NCBI RefSeq assembly: GCF_039536245.1
Contig: NZ_BAAAYN010000011.1
Location: forward strand, 217,417-281,416
Direction of reading: 5' to 3'
From: Cryptosporangium minutisporangium
Lineage (GTDB): Bacteria > Actinomycetota > Actinomycetes > Mycobacteriales > Cryptosporangiaceae
Length of the DNA: 64,000 nucleotides
Shown here: one piece after another, positions 63,457-64,000 of the stretch
Position numbering within the stretch: position 1 is the first letter of the stretch
Layout of the letters: each line of letters opens with the position of its first letter
The notes under the pieces: generated by a model
Seen by the model: the letters and a program-made list of their open reading frames with translations, nothing else
What the model was told of the DNA's origin: nothing
Database searches by the model: none
Position numbers and translations under genes: made by a program

Positions 63457-64000
63457 TCAGCGCCCGGCCGCGAGGTCGTCAGCGGACGCCGCGCCGCCGG
63501 CCGGTGCCGGGGCGAGGCCGGCGGCGAGGGCCTGGAAGGCCTCGTCGACGAGCGCGGTGAGGGGACGGTCGCCAGCTCCGGAAGCCCAACGCATCATCGC
63601 GACCCGGAGTGCGCCGCCCGCCGTCGCGGCGATCAGCAGCGGGGTCCCGTCGACGGCCGGGTCGACGCCGAGCCGACCGGCGATCGCCTCGGCGAGCGCG
63701 AGTTCGGCGGCCGCGCCGCCCTCGACCAGCCGCGCCAGCATCGGCGGGTTCTGGCTGCAGACGGTCATCCGGAGCCGCAGGCGCTCCGCATCGGTCTCGA
63801 GCAGCGCCGCCTCGTCGCGGTACGCCGACCAGACCGCGGCCCAGACCGCCAGCTCGGGCGGCGCCGCCACGACGGAGTCCCGGATCCGGTCGCCGCCCTC
63901 CAGCATCGACCCGAAGACGGCGTCGTCCTTGGTCGCGAAGTAGTTGAAGAACGTGCGGGCCGAGACGTCGGCCTCGGCACTGATCTCCTCGACCGTGACG
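63457..64000 (-). CDS. TetR-family regulator, 5' part beyond the window
   Basis: The visible 181 codons include the end of a TetR helix-turn-helix (VTVEEISAEADVSARTFFNY, FATKDDAVF) and a complete ligand domain ending before 63457. The start lies past position 64000. It precedes the DHA2 exporter on the same strand by 74 bp and probably controls it and perhaps the RND pump. Confidence 0.9.
   Translation of the reverse strand, partial: VTVEEISAEADVSARTFFNYFATKDDAVFGSMLEGGDRIRDSVVAAPPELAVWAAVWSAYRDEAALLETDAERLRLRMTVCSQNPPMLARLVEGGAAAELALAEAIAGRLGVDPAVDGTPLLIAATAGGALRVAMMRWASGAGDRPLTALVDEAFQALAAGLAPAPAGGAASADDLAAGR

Overview
The window is chromosomal DNA from a high-GC, mycelial-type actinomycete. 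Third codon positions are almost all G or C, GTG starts are common, neighbouring genes are coupled by ATGA/GTGA overlaps, and the gene families are typical (ROK, DUF2203, DUF2243, DUF3558-like lipoprotein, form I cox cluster, DHA2 exporters, many TetR/LysR/MarR regulators). Cryptosporangium or a relative is only a guess. I see no rRNA, tRNA, CRISPR array, transposase or phage gene.

Layout. (1) 19-9002: a tightly coupled seven-gene minus-strand sugar operon (split transketolase, FGGY kinase, DUF2291 protein, RbsA/RbsC/RbsB-type ABC importer) with a divergent TIM-barrel isomerase. The gene set matches the isomerase-kinase-transketolase route for the branched pentose D-apiose. (2) 9035-13630: a xylose-type ABC importer (binding protein, single-domain ATPase, permease) with a ROK regulator as last gene. 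(3) 13785-17868: two divergent DHA2 exporters sharing a control region with a palindromic operator; the first carries a winged-helix-like C-terminal domain. (4) 18005-24041: a trans-acting enoyl reductase-like protein, a GAF protein and orphan sensor kinase set, a YedY-like molybdoenzyme, and CtaG with DUF2243. (5) 24227-27791: a Tat-exported intradiol dioxygenase-like lipoprotein, a CsoR-family repressor with an operator, a MarR regulator divergent from a DODA/LigB dioxygenase, and a lipoprotein. (6) 27852-37328: a LysR regulator and a complete aerobic form I CO dehydrogenase cluster (coxM-S-L, XdhC-YHS, coxD, coxE, coxG). (7) 37557-42360: a putative DNA-binding protein, an MBL-fold hydrolase, a striking 6 x 72-bp tandem repeat grown from a long hairpin, a LacI regulator and a membrane-anchored AA10 LPMO. 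(8) 42376-54591: a glutathionyl-hydroquinone reductase-like protein, DUF6308, two acyl-CoA dehydrogenases, DUF2203, two TetR regulators, an acyl-CoA ligase, an SDR, an adenylate-kinase paralogue, a LysR/EamA pair and an RpiB-like isomerase. (9) 55078-64000: a TAXI-type TRAP transporter, an RND exporter, a third DHA2 exporter and a TetR gene cut by the window edge.

Together the genes describe a soil saprophyte living on plant material. Uptake and catabolism of pentoses, an oxidative polysaccharide-cleaving enzyme and aromatic/fatty acyl degradation supply carbon; CO oxidation can supply energy; several efflux pumps handle toxicants. The most unusual items are the candidate apiose operon, the 72-bp repeat array, the XdhC-YHS fusion and long-tethered CoxG in the cox cluster, the transporter with a fused winged-helix domain, and a TetR gene whose only well-placed start is CTG.
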